Assembly: GCA_002509495.1 (NCBI GenBank)
Contig: DAEV01000108.1
Span: forward strand, 1,081-8,279
DNA length: 7,199 nucleotides
Reading direction: 5' to 3'
DNA from: Methanolinea sp. UBA473
GTDB lineage: Archaea; Halobacteriota; Methanomicrobia; Methanomicrobiales; Methanospirillaceae
Made by a program: the position numbers and the translations under genes. Below are positions 5,849 to 7,199 of this stretch, piece by piece. A model generated the notes under the pieces. The model did not search any database. It was not told the origin of the DNA and was given only the letters and a program-made list of their open reading frames with translations. Position 1 is the first letter of the stretch, and every line of letters starts with the position of its first letter.

Positions 5849-5876
5849 CCTGGAAGGATCGTGTGGCACTTCCAGG
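5849..5876 (+). terminator. Perfect 8-bp hairpin just after the flavodoxin gene
   Basis: CCTGGAAG (5849-5856) pairs perfectly with CTTCCAGG (5869-5876) around a 12-base loop, starting 14 bases after the stop codon. There is no T-run after it, so it is more likely a 3'-end stabilising structure than a stand-alone terminator. A short AAAATTT lies just before it. Confidence 0.4.
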
Positions 5877-6267
5877 ACTGCATCGAGATCAGGATGCGGG
5901 GGAGAGAACCCGGGCCGTCTCCGAGGCCGGGATCCGGAAGGCTCTTCGCCTTCGGAAGATGGCCGGGACCGCCGGAGTGCGTGTGATCCTTTTCCGGGAG
6001 AGGCAATTATTCAGGATCTCAAATATGCGATCACCCTGAATTCGTCGGGCCGGGATGAGGAGCGCCCGGGTGCCTGCCCTCCTGACAGGAAGAGGGAGGC
6101 CATCCCGTCGTACCTCGTTCACTGCCACGCCGCTCTGGTTCCGGTGCATACCGGAGCGGGAGGTCCTGGATCGGGCACTGGGCGCGATCTTCACCCGGTC
6201 TCCCTGTGGTGATGATCATCGGAACGAACCGGCTGCTATCAGGCAACTCCTCCGATGGAAAAGACAA
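5877..6267. other. Gene-free stretch with several GC-rich hairpins
   Basis: Frames of 89 and 108 codons on the plus strand and 101 on the minus strand are rich in Arg, Ser and Pro, lack good ribosome sites and resemble nothing known, so I do not call them. Three hairpins stand out. Around 5925-5964, GAAGGC (5937-5942) pairs with GCCTTC (5948-5953), with outer GGCC pairing. At 6067-6107 there are about 16 mostly G-C pairs with small bulges. At 6133-6162, TCCGGT (6140-6145) pairs with ACCGGA (6150-6155) around GCAT, with further outer pairs. A weak TATA-like AAATATG is at 6021-6027. Whether this is RNA, an eroded gene or plain spacer cannot be told. Confidence 0.35.
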
Positions 6268-6278
6268 CTTATTATACA
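6268..6278 (+). promoter_or_regulatory. Candidate TATA box for kdpA
   Basis: CTTATTATAC lies about 75 bases before the kdpA ATG, preceded by purine-rich GGAAAAGAC that could act as a BRE. A start near 6298 would give a leader of about 50 bases. It is the only strong AT-rich block in front of the gene. Confidence 0.45.
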
Positions 6279-6347
6279 AGAAAGGGAGAAGCACCCTTCT
6301 AAGAATCTTGAGAAGATGCTGTTCCCGAGATCAGAGAAGGTTCCCCG

Positions 6348-7190
6348 ATGCCTGCATCAAATCCCGTCCTCGATATGGTAACGTTTGCAGTCTTCCTTCT
6401 TCTGGTCACCGGAGCAGCGATCCTGGCAGGTCGCTATCTGGCCGCCGTATTTTCTGGAACGCTTCCGGGCAATCCGTTTGCCCGATTTGAAAAGGCGTTG
6501 TACCGGTGGATTGGGACGTCCCCCGAACAGGAGGAGACCTGGCAGGGATACGCACGGGATCTGCTCCTCTTCAATGCCATCGGGTTCTGCATCCTGTTTC
6601 TTATTCTCCTCTTCCAGGGCATACTACCGCTCAATCCCCAACAGGTCCCCGGTTTTTCCATCGACAATACCCTTAATATCGCATTGAGTTTCACGACCAA
6701 TACCAACTGGCAGGTCTACAGCGGCGAGACCTCGGCCAGCTACCTGACCCAGATACTGGGCCTGACCGTCCAGAACTTCCTCTCTGCTGCCACCGGGCTC
6801 TGCGTTGCCATCGCCGTGATGCGGGGTCTTACCCGGAAAATGACCGATACCATAGGGAATTTCTGGGTGGATATGACCCGGGCGGTCCTCTACGTGCTCC
6901 TCCCGCTGGCATGTATTGCAGCAATCATCCTCCTTTCCCAGGGTGCGATCCAGAATATCGATCCCTACCTCACAACCTCCGGATACGGTGGGACCGGACC
7001 TCAGACCCTTGCCATGGGCCCGGTCGCCTCCCAGGAAGCAATCAAGGAGTTGGGAACCAATGGCGGAGGGTTCTTCAACGCAAACTCTGCCCATCCCTAC
7101 GAGAACCCCACTCCTTTCTCCAACTTCTTTGAAGTCTTTCTCCTCCTCCTTATTCCTGCGGCGTTGCCGTTTACAGCATTGCCAACATAG
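6348..7190 (+). pseudogene. kdpA: KdpA, potassium-binding channel subunit of the Kdp ATPase; interrupted after about residue 276
   Basis: KdpA is the channel-like membrane subunit that selects K+ in the KdpFABC high-affinity uptake pump. The 280 residues here match its N-terminal half: a first span at about 10-34, the first pore loop FTTNTNWQ at 115-122, the QNFLSAATG helix at 142-150 and the second pore loop GTNGGGFFNANSAHP at 236-250, followed by YENPTPFSNF. Full-length KdpA is about 550-560 residues, with four pore loops. After PFT at 274-276 the expected FG-(K/E)-x-(M/V) block is replaced by ALPT and a TAG stop at 7188-7190. Only 9 bases remain after the stop, so I cannot tell an insertion, a frameshift or a contig-end error apart. 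The ATG is supported by GAAGG at 6336-6340, 7 bases upstream; Met10 is an alternative. kdpB and kdpC would normally follow beyond the window. Confidence 0.88.
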
Positions 7191-7199
7191 CCCCACTTT

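Noticed and set aside
5931..5955. CCGGAAGG near a hairpin, resembling the SRP RNA helix 8 tip
   Set aside because: The flanking conserved AGCA-type internal loop is missing and the pairing partner puts GGAAGG in a stem, not in a tetraloop.
6055..6381. 108-codon plus-strand frame overlapping the start of kdpA
   Set aside because: It overlaps kdpA out of frame, crosses the likely kdpA promoter and has shadow-like composition.

Overview
The window looks like a chromosomal stretch of a GC-rich methanogenic archaeon, most likely of the Methanomicrobiales. This rests on protein type and signals only. There is an S-layer/CARDB-type (COG1361) surface protein, AT-rich TATA-like boxes in otherwise GC-rich DNA, GGAGG-type ribosome binding sites, and T-runs where a bacterium would have hairpin terminators. 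No rRNA, tRNA, CRISPR array or complete insertion sequence is visible.

Layout. Positions 64-1387 are read on the minus strand: a TetR-family repressor (779-1387), then a small membrane protein resembling the substrate-binding (S) component of ECF vitamin transporters (64-624). Across an AT-rich promoter region (1388-1524), a three-gene operon runs on the plus strand (1525-4746): an anchored extracellular CARDB-type protein, a MacB/FtsX-type permease and its LolD/MacB-type ATPase. Starts and stops overlap or nearly touch. The operon looks like a Type VII (mechanotransmission) ABC system in which the archaeal surface protein takes the place of the bacterial MacA adaptor. The divergent TetR gene is its likely regulator, and the shared promoter region holds three palindrome-like sites centred exactly 20 bp apart.

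Positions 4747-5354 contain no convincing gene. They hold T-runs and a 118-nt segment (4970-5087) that can fold by eye into one long interrupted hairpin of about 38 pairs. The first 60 bases of the window resemble the 3' half of this segment. A flavodoxin-like protein follows (5355-5834), then about 510 bp without a gene but with several stable hairpins. The window ends in kdpA, the potassium-channel subunit of the Kdp ATPase (6348-7190). It reads well for about 276 residues, then loses similarity and meets a stop 9 bases before the window end, so it is interrupted, frameshifted or misassembled there.

The clearest biological unit is the TetR-controlled three-gene ABC system. The least explained signals are the 118-nt hairpin segment and the broken kdpA. 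All pairing and similarity statements were made by eye, without a folding or search program.
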